Positions 34,085 through 43,737 of a stretch of 64,000 nt of DNA are shown here, piece by piece. The stretch's first letter is position 1. Each line of letters begins with the position of its first letter. Source of the DNA: Ryuthela nishihirai (Eukaryota; Arthropoda; Arachnida; Araneae; Heptathelidae). The notes below the pieces were generated by a model, which was not told the DNA's origin, ran no database searches, and saw only the letters and a list, made by a program, of their open reading frames with translations. Both the position numbers and the translations under genes were made by a program. Where the stretch lies: the NCBI GenBank assembly GCA_038380435.1, contig JAWZYU010000019.1, positions 24,329,801 to 24,393,800 on the forward strand, read 5' to 3'.

Positions 34085-34620
34085 CCTCTGAGGCACCTTG
34101 CAACCTGATAGCTTCAAAGTGAGACATTTCTGAGACCCAAAAAGTACCGTTACCATGAAAGGATGTACCTGGTCTGCAATGATGTTTAGGTAGGTGGTAT
34201 ACGTTATAGTTTCCTGCACATGAATGACTGAGCCCAGGGTTTCTCTGCAGAGCATTGCCCAAAGCATTACACTTCTTCCACCGGCTTGTTTTCGTCCCAC
34301 GATGCATCCTGGTGCCAACATTTCCCCAGGTAATCTACGCATACGCAAGCGGCCGTCCACATGAGGCAACAAGAAACGCGATTCATTGGACCAGACGACC
34401 TTCTTCCAATCATTGAAGGTCTAGTTTCGATGTTCGCGTTCCCATTGTAGGCGCTTTCGATGGTGAACTTGGGTAACATGGGCACTCGGTGCTGCCAGCG
34501 GCAAGGCAACCCAATTTTCAGCAGGGTTCGATGTACAGTCTTAACAATATGTAACCGAACATTAGGGGATATGAAATTAAATGAGACTTGATCTGTCAAC
34601 GAGACTTTTAAACGACACTT
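34085..34620 (-). pseudogene. Tc1-family transposase relic 4 (partial)
   Basis: On the minus strand LKIGLPCRWQHRVPML (about 34510) is the linker seen in Tc1 transposases. A shift then leads to NRVSCCLMW or, in the other frame, FLLPHVDGRLRMRRLPGE, and GGRSVMLWAMLCRETLG at about 34270. The C-terminal catalytic half (DNAPxH, DLNPIEN) is missing. It is different from relics 1-3. Confidence 0.75.
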
Positions 34621-34664
34621 GGCAACGAAATTTATTTATAATAAACAAGTAGAACTTTCCTCCC

Positions 34665-34775
34665 CCATGTACTAATCCTCAAGCAGCCATACTGTGCAAT
34701 TCTCCAAAAATATCTGTCCTAACTAAGACATCTGTTGGTCCTCTCTCTCTTTCTGAGACAGGCACACACACACAA
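34665..34775 (-). mobile_element. RTE-type LINE 3'-end fragment
   Basis: ATCCTCAAGCAGCCAT, CTGTGCAATTCTCC and ATATCTGTCCT match the 3' end of the long RTE-type element near 19110-19180. The repeat tail is not preserved here. Confidence 0.6.
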
Positions 34776-34779
34776 CTCA

Positions 34780-35492
34780 GTGTTCAGGTAATCAGAAAGC
34801 CCACCAAACTCAAATATATTCACCCTCCCTAAACTAATCCGAATGCACTTACAACGATTTAAAACCTTTTGAAACAATCAAATCTCTTACAAGAGATTTT
34901 TCTCCCTCCAATGTAAATTTAATGGAGTGTGTGCCCCCCCCCCCTTGCCCATCTGTCTGAAGACGAATCTTGTTCTTTACACGAGAGTTCATGATATCAT
35001 AAATACATCAAAAAATCAAAAACAACCCCCAGATTCAACGGGAACAAAGTTTTACATAAAAACTTCTGATCAATATATAGAGCCTCTTCCAATGCTAAGA
35101 AATCATGGAAGAAGAGAAAAAATTTTTATCCACGACTTTTAAACTGTTGAAGTTCATGGAGTCCCTTTTCTCGATGTTAGAGAAATGATATAGTGCCTCA
35201 CGTTCCCCATAGGTGAATGTTCGTCGAGAATCAGGTTGTAAGCTTAATCGCGACTAATCTGGAAAAAGAAGAGTTTCCACTTTTTTTGTGGGGGGGAGGG
35301 GGTCTCAAGCACAAATTGCAAAGATCATTTCAGACGGGTTCTTGTACAGAAAGGAATTAAGAGGATGTATACCATTGGCCATCTTGAAGAGAGCAATCTC
35401 TATTGATATCGCGCATAAAAACCCTGCATAAAAATCAGGACACATTCCACGTCAGTGCAACAATTCCCACACTACCATACTCCTTCTAGAAC
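34780..35492. other. No recognisable gene
   Basis: It contains a poly-C run near 34937 and a G-rich run near 35293. A 71-codon frame (34927-35142) matches nothing known. Confidence 0.45.
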
Positions 35493-35668
35493 CGAGGCGG
35501 GATGACTCAATCGGTAGTTCCCAGGTTCGAGTCCTAGCTGGGTCAGGGTTGAGAATTATCTCCGCAAAACTCCCCGCCCTGCTCACAGTCAGCAGGAGAC
35601 ACCGATGGGCTTGGATAGGTCGCCGTCCGTCGGATGGGACGTTAAGCCTTGGTTCCTTGTGCTGGATA
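35493..35668 (+). mobile_element. SINE-A copy with internal deletion, 3' truncated
   Basis: The A box GATGACTCAATCGGTAG runs straight into TTCCCAGGTTCGAGTCC. About 28 bases, including the anticodon arm, are missing. The body ends after GTTAAGCCTTGGTTCC. Confidence 0.8.
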
Positions 35669-35724
35669 TAAATCATAAATTTTCAGATCTGTAGACGATT
35701 TAAGTTAAAAATCTATCCCTAGAA

Positions 35725-35910
35725 GAGAATTTCGCCTAACATAATCACAAACCAAACTAAAGAGAAAAGGAGACAAAATGCATCCTTGTTGAACACCAGA
35801 AGCAATGCTAAACCAATTGCTACAAGCCTAACTAACTTTCACACACGACTCAATGTTATAATAAAGAGCTTTCATTATGTTAACTAATTCGTCTTGTATG
35901 CCATGAGATC
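35725..35910 (-). mobile_element. RTE-type LINE fragment (RT core)
   Basis: GAGAAAAGGAGACAAAATGC, AACACCAGAAG and GCTAAACCAATTGCTACAAG match 19995-20130 of the long element, in the same strand. This copy keeps a CAA-like codon where the long element has the SGVR stop, so it is not derived from that exact copy. It ends where the 30-bp minisatellite begins. Confidence 0.75.
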
Positions 35911-36055
35911 TCACGATCTCATGGCATACCAGACGAGTTATCACGATCTTATGGCATACAAGACCAGTTATCACGATCTTATGGCATACAAGACGAGTTA
36001 TCACGATCTCATGGCATACGAAACGTTATCACGATCTCATGGTATACCAAATGAA
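35911..36055 (+). repeat. 30-bp minisatellite, five units
   Basis: The unit TCACGATCTCATGGCATACC...AGACGAGTTA is repeated at 35911, 35941, 35971, 36001 and 36028, with the last two a little shorter or altered. It is largely the reverse complement of the preceding 35881-35910. Confidence 0.9.
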
Positions 36056-36731
36056 ATCACGAAGTTTTAGGAGAGAGTTACTGGGTAATAAAATGGAGTG
36101 TTTTCCTATAATCGCCGATAACTGCATTTAAAAGAGCAAAATTAATTTAAAAGAATTTCCAAAATGAGAATTAAGTAAATTTTGTCTATATTCAATAACA
36201 CATATTTTTACGAGCCAGTCCTTTTATTTTCACAGTTCACTTTTTTTCAGTTATTCATTAGTCATTAATAAACCATTATGCTGATTTCTTTTACTCGCAA
36301 ACACATCAGACTTCAAGCATTTGCAGAATTTCGATGGCTACTAAATAGACAATATGGGCAGATGCTGATAAAGTTTTGCTAATGCAGATAAGAATTTGCG
36401 GATGCGGGTGTGGATAGCACTTTATATCAACGCAGAGCTCTATTTATGACGTATATGTATATGTATTTGTTTTGCTTGAAATCGAAATTTGGACTAATGG
36501 TAATTTACTGATACCCTTTTCTGCGTCCATAAATATTATATATCGTTTAACATATTACCTTAAAAGTTGGAACCTAATTTAACCAGTATTTTAAAAGCTA
36601 AATTAGTGAAATGAATCTTGGCATTACTAAATAAATGAAAGCTGATTAAAACAACTAAAGGCATTAGGGATTAGAGACTACTACAAGAATCAACAGTGAT
36701 AATAAAATTCTACATTTAGTATTAAAACATG
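36056..36731. other. AT-rich, no gene seen
   Basis: No known family or frame. Confidence 0.5.
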
Positions 36732-36746
36732 AAATGAATGCATGAG

Positions 36747-37046
36747 TTGGGTTGGGTTGTTTTACCTCTGAGCGGCACTTTTTTGCACACCAAGGGCTAA
36801 GTGGCCAGGTCACATAGACCCCGAAGGCTCAGAGATGGTTGGGGAAGGGGACCCACTGGAACAGCTGTTGGGAGACAGATGGTAGCCTCCCTTCAAGGCC
36901 TTCCAGCGTGTTCTTTAACGTGCACAGGGTATGGCTCTCCCGCACACGGTGCCACGGCTTAACGTCCCATCCGACGGACGGCGGCCTTTCTAAGCCCATC
37001 GGTTTCCCTACTGACCGTGGGCAGGGCGGGGAATTTTTGCGGAGAT
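36747..37046 (-). mobile_element. SINE-A copy, 5'-truncated with 15-bp TSD
   Basis: AAATGAATGCATGAG flanks the element at 36732-36746 and 37047-37061. On the minus strand the copy starts in ATCTCCGCAAAAATTCC, so the tRNA-like head is missing, but the 3' part is complete to AACAACCCAACC. Truncation at the 5' side with a perfect target duplication is the mark of incomplete target-primed reverse transcription. Confidence 0.93.
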
Positions 37047-37047
37047 A

Positions 37048-37110
37048 AATGAATGCATGAGGATAACCATTTATACATTTTGCAAAAATGGTTATCCTCA
37101 TGCATTCATT
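37048..37110. repeat. Perfect 23-bp-arm hairpin overlapping the SINE target duplication
   Basis: Arms at 37048-37070 and 37088-37110 are exactly complementary, with a 17-nt loop. The left arm includes the right copy of the SINE target duplication. Confidence 0.9.
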
Positions 37111-37777
37111 GTCCTCGAGATTCTGAAAATGCTTCTAGTCTGAGAGTTGTAATAAAATCTGCTTTTCTTAAACTTTGGACATATCATTTAGATATATTCG
37201 TAATATAACGCATTGGAGATATGGTAAGAGTAGATTATTATTGAACGGATGATTTTTGTTTTCCAATTTATGTTTTATAAAATTAGTGGTAGTTTAGAGT
37301 AATATTTTATTCACCATTATTACTTATTTCCCTTTTGTTTTTCCCTGATTTATTTGATAGTTTCTCAGTTTATGTGTTTCACAAACGATTATTCCAACGT
37401 ATTTTCTCAACCCTTTGACCAATTACAACGAGTTCTTCACCAAATATGCTTATAACGCTGTGAGTCTAAGAGGCTATCAAAACTTTATCCCCGGAGTTCT
37501 GCTCCCTGAAAACGGAAAATATCAAAACCATTGCGTCACAGCTTTCAAATTCAGAGTAACGAATCAATGTAAATTTAAGCTTATGAAACCGCCAGTGTGA
37601 TAATGATATAAAGAGATATTTCTCTTGCATTCTTCCTTAGAAACAAGGAAAAAAAAGTTAACCTTTGGTATAATTTATGTATCTTTCGATAACGTAGGCC
37701 AAACAAACCGCTAAGGTGTCAAATGAAAGCTTGTGACATGAGAATTGTCAGGCTACAAATATCACCCAAATGGAGTG
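37111..37777. repeat. Diverged relative of the 45.2-kb flank; no gene
   Basis: From about 37160 to 37400 the order of phrases (GGACATAT, ATTCGTAATAT, TTTTATAAAATTAGTGGTAGTT, TTATTTCCCTTTTG) follows that of 45215-45430 in diverged form. A 61-codon frame (37415-37600) is unrecognised. GGTGTCAAATGAAAGC near 37715 resembles family R. Confidence 0.4.
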
Positions 37778-38548
37778 GTTTAGTTTTCCAAGCATTTCAG
37801 TCCGGAGCTACATCTGCTGAATCTGGTCACTGCACACCAATTCTAACAAGGTACTGTCCGACATTTAGTGCCCACCCCGCTTCGTAGGTATCCCCTTCTT
37901 TCTGAGGACTTTAGACACACTGTTAATAACCCTATTCGCCAATCTATAATTATCCATACGGGCAACACGGCCAAACCAACGGAGTCTCTCTCTGCCCAAT
38001 ATGCTGCCTAAACGAGGTTGCCGACTCCTTTGCCTAACCTAATTATTCCTTACCAAATTCAATCACCTAATGCCCAAGATACTGCGCAAGCATCAAAAAT
38101 CAAAAGCATCAGATTTTTTACACAATTTGTTTACAAAGCATGCAAGTTTCACTACCATAACTAACCCTTGAAAGAACCAAATTATTATACAGTCTAATTT
38201 CAGTCTTTATATGTATACGCCTATTTCTCCTCAATCTCCATAGATTTTTAAAAGTCCCGGCAGCAATCCCTATTCGTCTGTTACTCTCATGTCGCATATC
38301 AACAGTATCTGTTACATAGTTCCCAAGATAATTAAACCGAGTCACTTGCTCAAGAGTGCATCCATTGAAAGAAACTGAAGCACCATCTACCTGACCAATT
38401 TTTATCACTTTAGTTTTCTCTCTGTTTATCACGAAACTTACTCTAGTACCAGTCTCATCAACAGCTCGAATGAAAGAGTTCATCTCATCAACATCATTTC
38501 CCAAAAGGGCTAAATCATCAGCATTGTCTAAATCCGAAAATATCAATC
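37778..38548 (-). mobile_element. RTE-type LINE 3' fragment, about 770 bp
   Basis: This matches 19150-19930 of the long element. The minus-strand frame 38546-38118 reads LDNADDLALLGNDVDEMNSF, so YADD is changed to NADD, then FVINREKTKVIKIGQ, LEQVTRFNYLGNYVTD and LYNNLVLSRVSYGSET. It stops before the WFGHV region, which is worn. The GATGATG tail is absent. Confidence 0.85.
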
Positions 38549-39045
38549 TTCAAACCACTTTTCCTATTGTGAATTACTACTATACAAACAGTTTCATCTA
38601 AATTCAGTGCTCTATATTATTCGAGTAACAAAGACAAAAACCGAGTTTATATAAGCACTCAGTTCGTGAATAATCTCATATTTTCTAAGTTTGCAGTCCA
38701 ACAATAGACCCCCGCTCTTCGATCAAATCACTCAAACAAGGATTTTGATAATAATTTATGAAATGATATGGCTATTACAATGTAATAAATTATTTGGTTT
38801 TAAAAAAAATATTATATAATGCTAATTTGAAAAAAAGGAAAAAATTACTCGAATCGAATCAAAAATATCGATTTATTACACTCTCATATGGTGAATAAAA
38901 CAATCATTTATTTACTCTTCATTTGGATCACTTCCTCCTGGAGTTATCGGTAGAAAACTCGAGGTTATTAAAGCAACTATTATCCTGTTTGTACAGAGAG
39001 AAATCTTATCTAGAACTCAGAACGAAACTCATTTTTATTCTCAGT
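38549..39045. other. AT-rich, no gene seen
   Basis: Nothing recognised. Confidence 0.5.
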
Positions 39046-39422
39046 TGGGGGCGAGGGATGGCTCAGTCAGTAGCGTGCCTGGTTCGTAACCTACAGTTCT
39101 CAGGTTCGAGTCTCACCTGGGTCAACGTTGTAATTTATATTCGCAAAACTCCGCTTCTTGCCCTCTATTAGAAGTGCGACACCGGTGGGCTTGGAAAGGC
39201 CGCCGTCCCTCGGATGACACGTGAAGCCAAGGCTCTCTGTGTGGGATAGTCATACCCTGTGCAAGTTAAAGAACACTCTGGATGGCCTTGACGGGATGCT
39301 ATCATCTGTCTCCCAACAATTGTCCAGTCGATTCTCTCCCCCAAACCATCTCTGAGCTGGGGGCCCTTGTCACCTGGCCATTTAGCTCATTGTGTTAAAA
39401 AAAAAGTACCGCTCAGAGTTAA
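39046..39422 (+). mobile_element. SINE-A copy, near full length
   Basis: The head GGGGGCGAGGGATGGCTCAGTC, B box GGTTCGAGTCTC, body and the tail CCGCTCAGAGTTAAGC are present. An A run (nine) lies near the tail. Confidence 0.85.
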
Positions 39423-39504
39423 GCATGCTAACTGATTGACAATTGGGATTTTTAAAATAGAAACTGCGATTCTATTTTAGCGAACTTGAGGAGGAAACCT
39501 GATT

Positions 39505-40175
39505 TGTATATGTTACCGCTAAAGCTCGAAAGCCGTTAATGTGCACATTACCTAGCTAATCTGCAGATTAACTGATTTGCTCCGTTAACGTGCGGAATCA
39601 AGATTTTTCCGCATTTTACCTAGGTAATGTGCACATTAACGGCTTCCGTATCGTTAAAGTTCAAAAGTTTGTTTCTCTCATAGTGGTGAATCTCTTGAAT
39701 ATGAATCTTCATGTCACGTGATTCACTCATCCGCATTATGAAAAACGCCCCGGATGAGCGGAGGCCAAGTGAGAACGAATCGGTAAAGCGATTCATTCTT
39801 GATGACGAATCACTAAAATGATTCGTTCTCACTTGGCCTGCTCATTTTGGGGGCGTTTCTTATAATTCGGACGACTGATTCATGTTGACAGAGGGATGAC
39901 CCTGTTTCAACTCTACTCTCGGACACTAGATAAATAACATTGTGTTAATTTAAGCGTACAGAAACGTTCCTGTTGTTCCAGCAAAGATCTTATTTTCACT
40001 TTAACGAGTGCCTAGTAGGTAATGTGCAGATTATCCAGGTAATTTGCAGATTACCTAGGTAATTTGAGAAATGAAACAATTTTCCGCACGTTAACGGATT
40101 ACCCTAGTTAATCTGCACAATACCTAGATAATTTGTAGAATAACTGATTTCTGCACTTTAGCGGTAACATATACA
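39505..40175. mobile_element. Complex foldback element with subterminal repeats
   Basis: The ends are exact inverted repeats of 20 bp (TGTATATGTTACCGCTAAAG at 39505-39524, its complement at 40156-40175). Inside each end are several copies of phrases such as CACATTAACGG, ATTACCTAGGTAAT and AATCTGCAGATTA. The centre (about 39716-39882) is another palindrome, with GATTCGTTCTCACTTGG inverted around ATGACGAATCAC and flanked by matching GGGCGTTT and GAAAAACGCCCC. No transposase frame is visible. Confidence 0.75.
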
Positions 40176-40589
40176 TCAAGAGATGCATGTTGCAAGATTG
40201 AACATTTGCTTTGTCTTGTGAAGAAGAAAGACATTGCAAAAGAGAATGAATTTGATTCTTTTGTGCTGTATGTGATAAGTTAAAAGAAATGTGTTGAGTT
40301 CAGGGCCAGGCTTACGAATAAGCTAACTATGGACTTCACAATTGAGGGGCCTCAAAAATTCAAGTTTGAAATTTACACTGTTACGATTTGTTTTTTATAT
40401 ATTCAAATAGTATATATGCAAACGACTGTTTATCTCAGCGTCACAGAGTCATTATTGTTTACCAGTTCTAATATAATGATCCACTACATAAATTTCATAT
40501 TAATTTTTAATATACTGTTGAATTACAATAATAAATCTATAAATTTTTTCGAACTTCTAAATTTTGGTGCCTCTTAAACTTATTGTAGC
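40176..40589. other. AT-rich, no gene seen
   Basis: An 82-codon frame (40329-40577) is hydrophobic by base composition and unrecognised. Confidence 0.45.
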
Positions 40590-40790
40590 TTAGGACCCAC
40601 CCCCTCCCCCTATTTTTTTCTCCTTATTTTTGTTTCGTCCTGACCTTTTTCGTTTTTTTTCCCATTCCAACCTTTTTATTCTTTTTTCGTTGCGATCTTT
40701 TTCTTTTTTTTTCGTTCCAACCATTTTCTTCTTTTTTAATTCCGACCTTTTTCTTTCTTTTTTTCGTTCTAATTGTTTACAATTTTGGTT
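40590..40790. repeat. T-rich degenerate minisatellite
   Basis: Variants of CGTTCCAACCTTTTTCTTCTTTTTT repeat at intervals of roughly 25-35 bp, about six times. Apparent Lys/Glu- or Phe/Ser-rich frames on either strand result from this composition. Confidence 0.8.
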
Positions 40791-41189
40791 TGTCGTCTGT
40801 ATGTATGTCTGTCCTTCTCTAGACATCGAACATTTTTGTTTACACAGATGAATCAAAAATTCTTTTTCGAATGGATAGGTATTGGTGAAATATTACGATG
40901 CACTTTCCGAATCTCTCTAAAGTTATAGCTGCGCTCTCTGGCGGTGGAAATTTTTAAAAATTCCACAATTTCAAACGAATATTGCAAACGATGTATTTAT
41001 CCTGGATATGTGAAATTTTGGAGGTGGAATGCGAAGGTCACGAAATTTCCATTGCCAGCAATGAGTTGACCCTTAGACCCAGAGTGGGGAGAAAAGCACA
41101 CCTTTTTAATTTTAGCAGATAACTGTGTGTTTAAAAATAAACGAAATTATTTTTGGTGTAGAAAGGAAATGATAAGATATTCTGATTTA
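40791..41189. other. No recognisable gene
   Basis: Nothing assigned. Confidence 0.45.
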
Positions 41190-41315
41190 TCATCATCATC
41201 ATCCTCAAGCAGCCATGGGCTACGGAGGTCCAACCAGACCGTGCAATTTAGTTCTCCAAGCAAGTCTATCCTGACCTACATCTACTGCATCTGCCCACTG
41301 CACACCCTGGACTAC
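41190..41315 (-). mobile_element. RTE-type LINE 3'-end fragment with repeat tail
   Basis: It starts with CATCATCATCATCATCC then TCAAGCAGCCATGGGCTACG and CCAACCAGACCGTGCA, matching the long element's 3' end at 19101-19200. This is the shortest truncated copy that keeps the GATGATG tail. Confidence 0.85.
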
Positions 41316-41552
41316 AGCATTGTAAAACTAGGGAAACAAATAGGGTAATCTTTACGATAAGAACAAACACATTATACTATATCTAAAACATTTGTCGTAA
41401 GATACTGTTTTTTATAAAACTAGTAAACTTGAAATTGCAACACTATTAATAAAGGTAACATATATCCATACTTCTAAATAATTATATCTAAATGTTTCAA
41501 TTTATTTACTGAAATTTTAAAAATTAAATGCTTTTTAGTTTTTGAAAAGTAT
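41316..41552. other. AT-rich, no gene seen
   Basis: Nothing assigned. Confidence 0.45.
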
Positions 41553-41660
41553 TGTGGCAGACCTTTTACTATTGTATTAAACTGAAGGCTCCTGTCAGAT
41601 CTTTGTGGCAAACAGCTTCTTGAGGGGATCTTTATCATCTTTTTTGGTTTATTTATTTTG
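41553..41660 (+). mobile_element. SINE-C 3' fragment
   Basis: GCAGACCTTTTACTATTG, GGCTCCTGTCAGATCTTTGTG and CAGCTTCTTGAGGGG match the SINE-C body. The head is missing. Confidence 0.75.
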
Positions 41661-41797
41661 AATACTAAATCGAAGAATATACTGCAGAAAAAGAGTTTAT
41701 ATTCCCAAAAAGAAATGTCTTCTTCATGTGTGGGGGAGGTAACATAACCGCATAATCATGATGTCTTATCAAGAAATTCCCTATCTGGCTCTTTAAT

Positions 41798-41862
41798 GGG
41801 ATCAAATACCCTATGTAGGACCTCTAAGGGATCAAATATTCTATGTAGGACCTCTAAGGGAT
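41798..41862 (+). repeat. 30-bp direct repeat, two units
   Basis: GGGATCAAATA.CCTATGTAGG then ACCTCTAA occurs twice in tandem (41798-41827, 41828-41857), with two base differences. Confidence 0.9.
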
Positions 41863-42044
41863 GAAGACCAGCAGCCTTGTCCAAAAGGAATTTCGTGCAA
41901 TGCGAATCAAGTGAGTGCATCGGAACGTTGTTTGATAACAGTCAAAATTATACTTTTCTCTTTTTTGCACATACTATTTTTTAGTTTTATTGTGACTAAG
42001 TTTTTTAATTCACTGGAGTATAGAGTAAGTAATGAGTATACGTA

Positions 42045-42258
42045 CAGTCGGTCAAAGAAGTATCCGAACGCTACGGTTGTATACAAAGTTCAGAAAAAAC
42101 AACTGGCAACGATTTTTTTAGAAATTAATGATCTGGCAACCATCGTGTACCGTACACGAAGGTTGCCAGATCATTAATTTCTAAAAAAAAATCGTTGCCA
42201 GATTTTTTTCTGAATTTTGTATGCAACCATAGCGTTAGGATACTTTTTTGAGCGACTG
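42045..42258. mobile_element. Tc1/mariner-type MITE, nearly perfect hairpin, copy 1
   Basis: A 214-bp palindrome is flanked by TA on both sides (42043-42044, 42259-42260). The ends are CAGTCGGTCAAAGAAGTATCC and its complement-like CAGTCGCTCAAAAAAGTATCC, followed inward by GTTGCCAGAT repeats. The CAGT...CAAAAAAGTAT terminus and TA duplication fit the Tc1/mariner group. No coding capacity. A relative is at 59096-59307. Confidence 0.9.
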
Positions 42259-42260
42259 TA

Positions 42261-43321
42261 CATATAGTATGCGTGCATATATTTCAAATTTAGACAACAT
42301 TCAATATACGTTTACTGCGATTAAATATTTTTTTGTATTTTTTGTATAGGAACTGATATTTGGTGAAAATACATAACCTACCACACGAGTCTTTAATTTT
42401 TGGTATAATTCCTTATTTTATTTGATAAAAATAAATAATTTCTCTTATAACCTGAAAGAGCCGGAAACTCCTTAGTTGATGATATACAATTTATTGGTGG
42501 TTTTGCTTGCTTTTGATCTTTTATAGGTTTGATGATGTTTGCGAAGTGTTGTATTGATAATATATTTAAAAATGTATTGTATGCTAATCTGTTTCTTCAT
42601 GAATTGATTTGGGAAAAAAACCTTCTTCTCTCATAAAAACAAATATATTACCAAAATTAAACACTTAATGCATTTCTACATATATGCGTGTTGAAGTTTC
42701 TGAAAAATTTCTATTAAGAGCTTTTTATTTCTATTTTTTGGTATTCCAAAAAAATTTATACAGCTCCGATTAAACGAATTAAAGTGCAATTTTATTTTCA
42801 AAATACGTATAGAGTTGTTTCAAATTTGATTTTGGCTGTGGCTCTATCGCTTTAATATATATATGGAGAAACTCAAATACAGGAATCAAGAACGTTAATC
42901 AGTCAAAATTTACCTAAGGACTGTAGAAATTTTATTTTAAAATGAATTATGAATTTTGAAATCTCCAAATTTTTCTGACTACCTAAAATTCAGTTAAACT
43001 GTAATTATTCTTTAACCTATTAAATTTAGAATTTATAATTTTCTTGCTAGCACGACTGTTTTTTAGAGAAACATTCTAAAGAGGGTAACTGAGAAATCAC
43101 AATTAACTGAAGAAAATTAATATTCCATATTTTGCAACTGCATTATTTTCTTGTAATTATGAACTTTAAAGACTCTAAATAATGTTGTCGTTAGCACATA
43201 TAAAATCTTATTTGGAAATTTTCCTTTCTATAAAAATACAATTTAAATACGATACTTAAATGTGAATTTCCAAAACGTCCGACAGACGGCAGAATTAACC
43301 AATCAAATAATTTCCCTTTCG
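42261..43321. other. AT-rich, no gene seen
   Basis: About 1 kb without a recognisable frame or repeat. Confidence 0.5.
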
Positions 43322-43715
43322 TTGGGTTGTTCTACTTCTGAGCGGCACTTTTTTTGCACACAATGCCCTAGTGGCCAGGTTACATTAACCCGGAAGGCTC
43401 AGAGAAGGTTGGGGGAAGGGACCCACTGGAACAGCTGTTGGGAGACAGATGGCAGACTCCCGTCAGGGCCATCCAGGTGTTCTTTAACGTGCATAGGGTA
43501 TGGCTCTCCCGCACACAGGATCACGGTTTAACGTCCCCATCCGACGGTCGGACGACTTTCCAAACCCATCGGTGTCCCCTACTGACCGTGGGCAGGGCAG
43601 GGAGTTTTGTGGAGATATATCTCAACGCTGACTCAGCTGGGACTCAAACATTGGAACTGCCTGGTGCTGGTACGAGCCTGGTGCGCTACCGACTGATCCA
43701 CCTCCGCCCCTATGT
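43322..43715 (-). mobile_element. SINE-A copy, full length
   Basis: The minus strand reads GGGGCGGAGGTGGATCAGTCGG (A box, one change), then a duplicated stretch in the anticodon arm (CCAGGCTCGTACCAGCACCAGG), a B box spoiled to AATGTTTGAGTCCC, then the body and tail. CCTTTCG before (43315-43321) and after (43716-43722) is a probable target duplication. Confidence 0.85.
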
Positions 43716-43737
43716 CCTTTCGATTTTGCAAAAAATT

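Noticed and set aside
35911..36055. CRISPR-like regular repeat
   Set aside because: There are no spacers, and the unit is a reverse-complement copy of the neighbouring LINE fragment.
40590..40856. Lys/Glu-rich protein on the minus strand
   Set aside because: It is the translation of a T-rich minisatellite.
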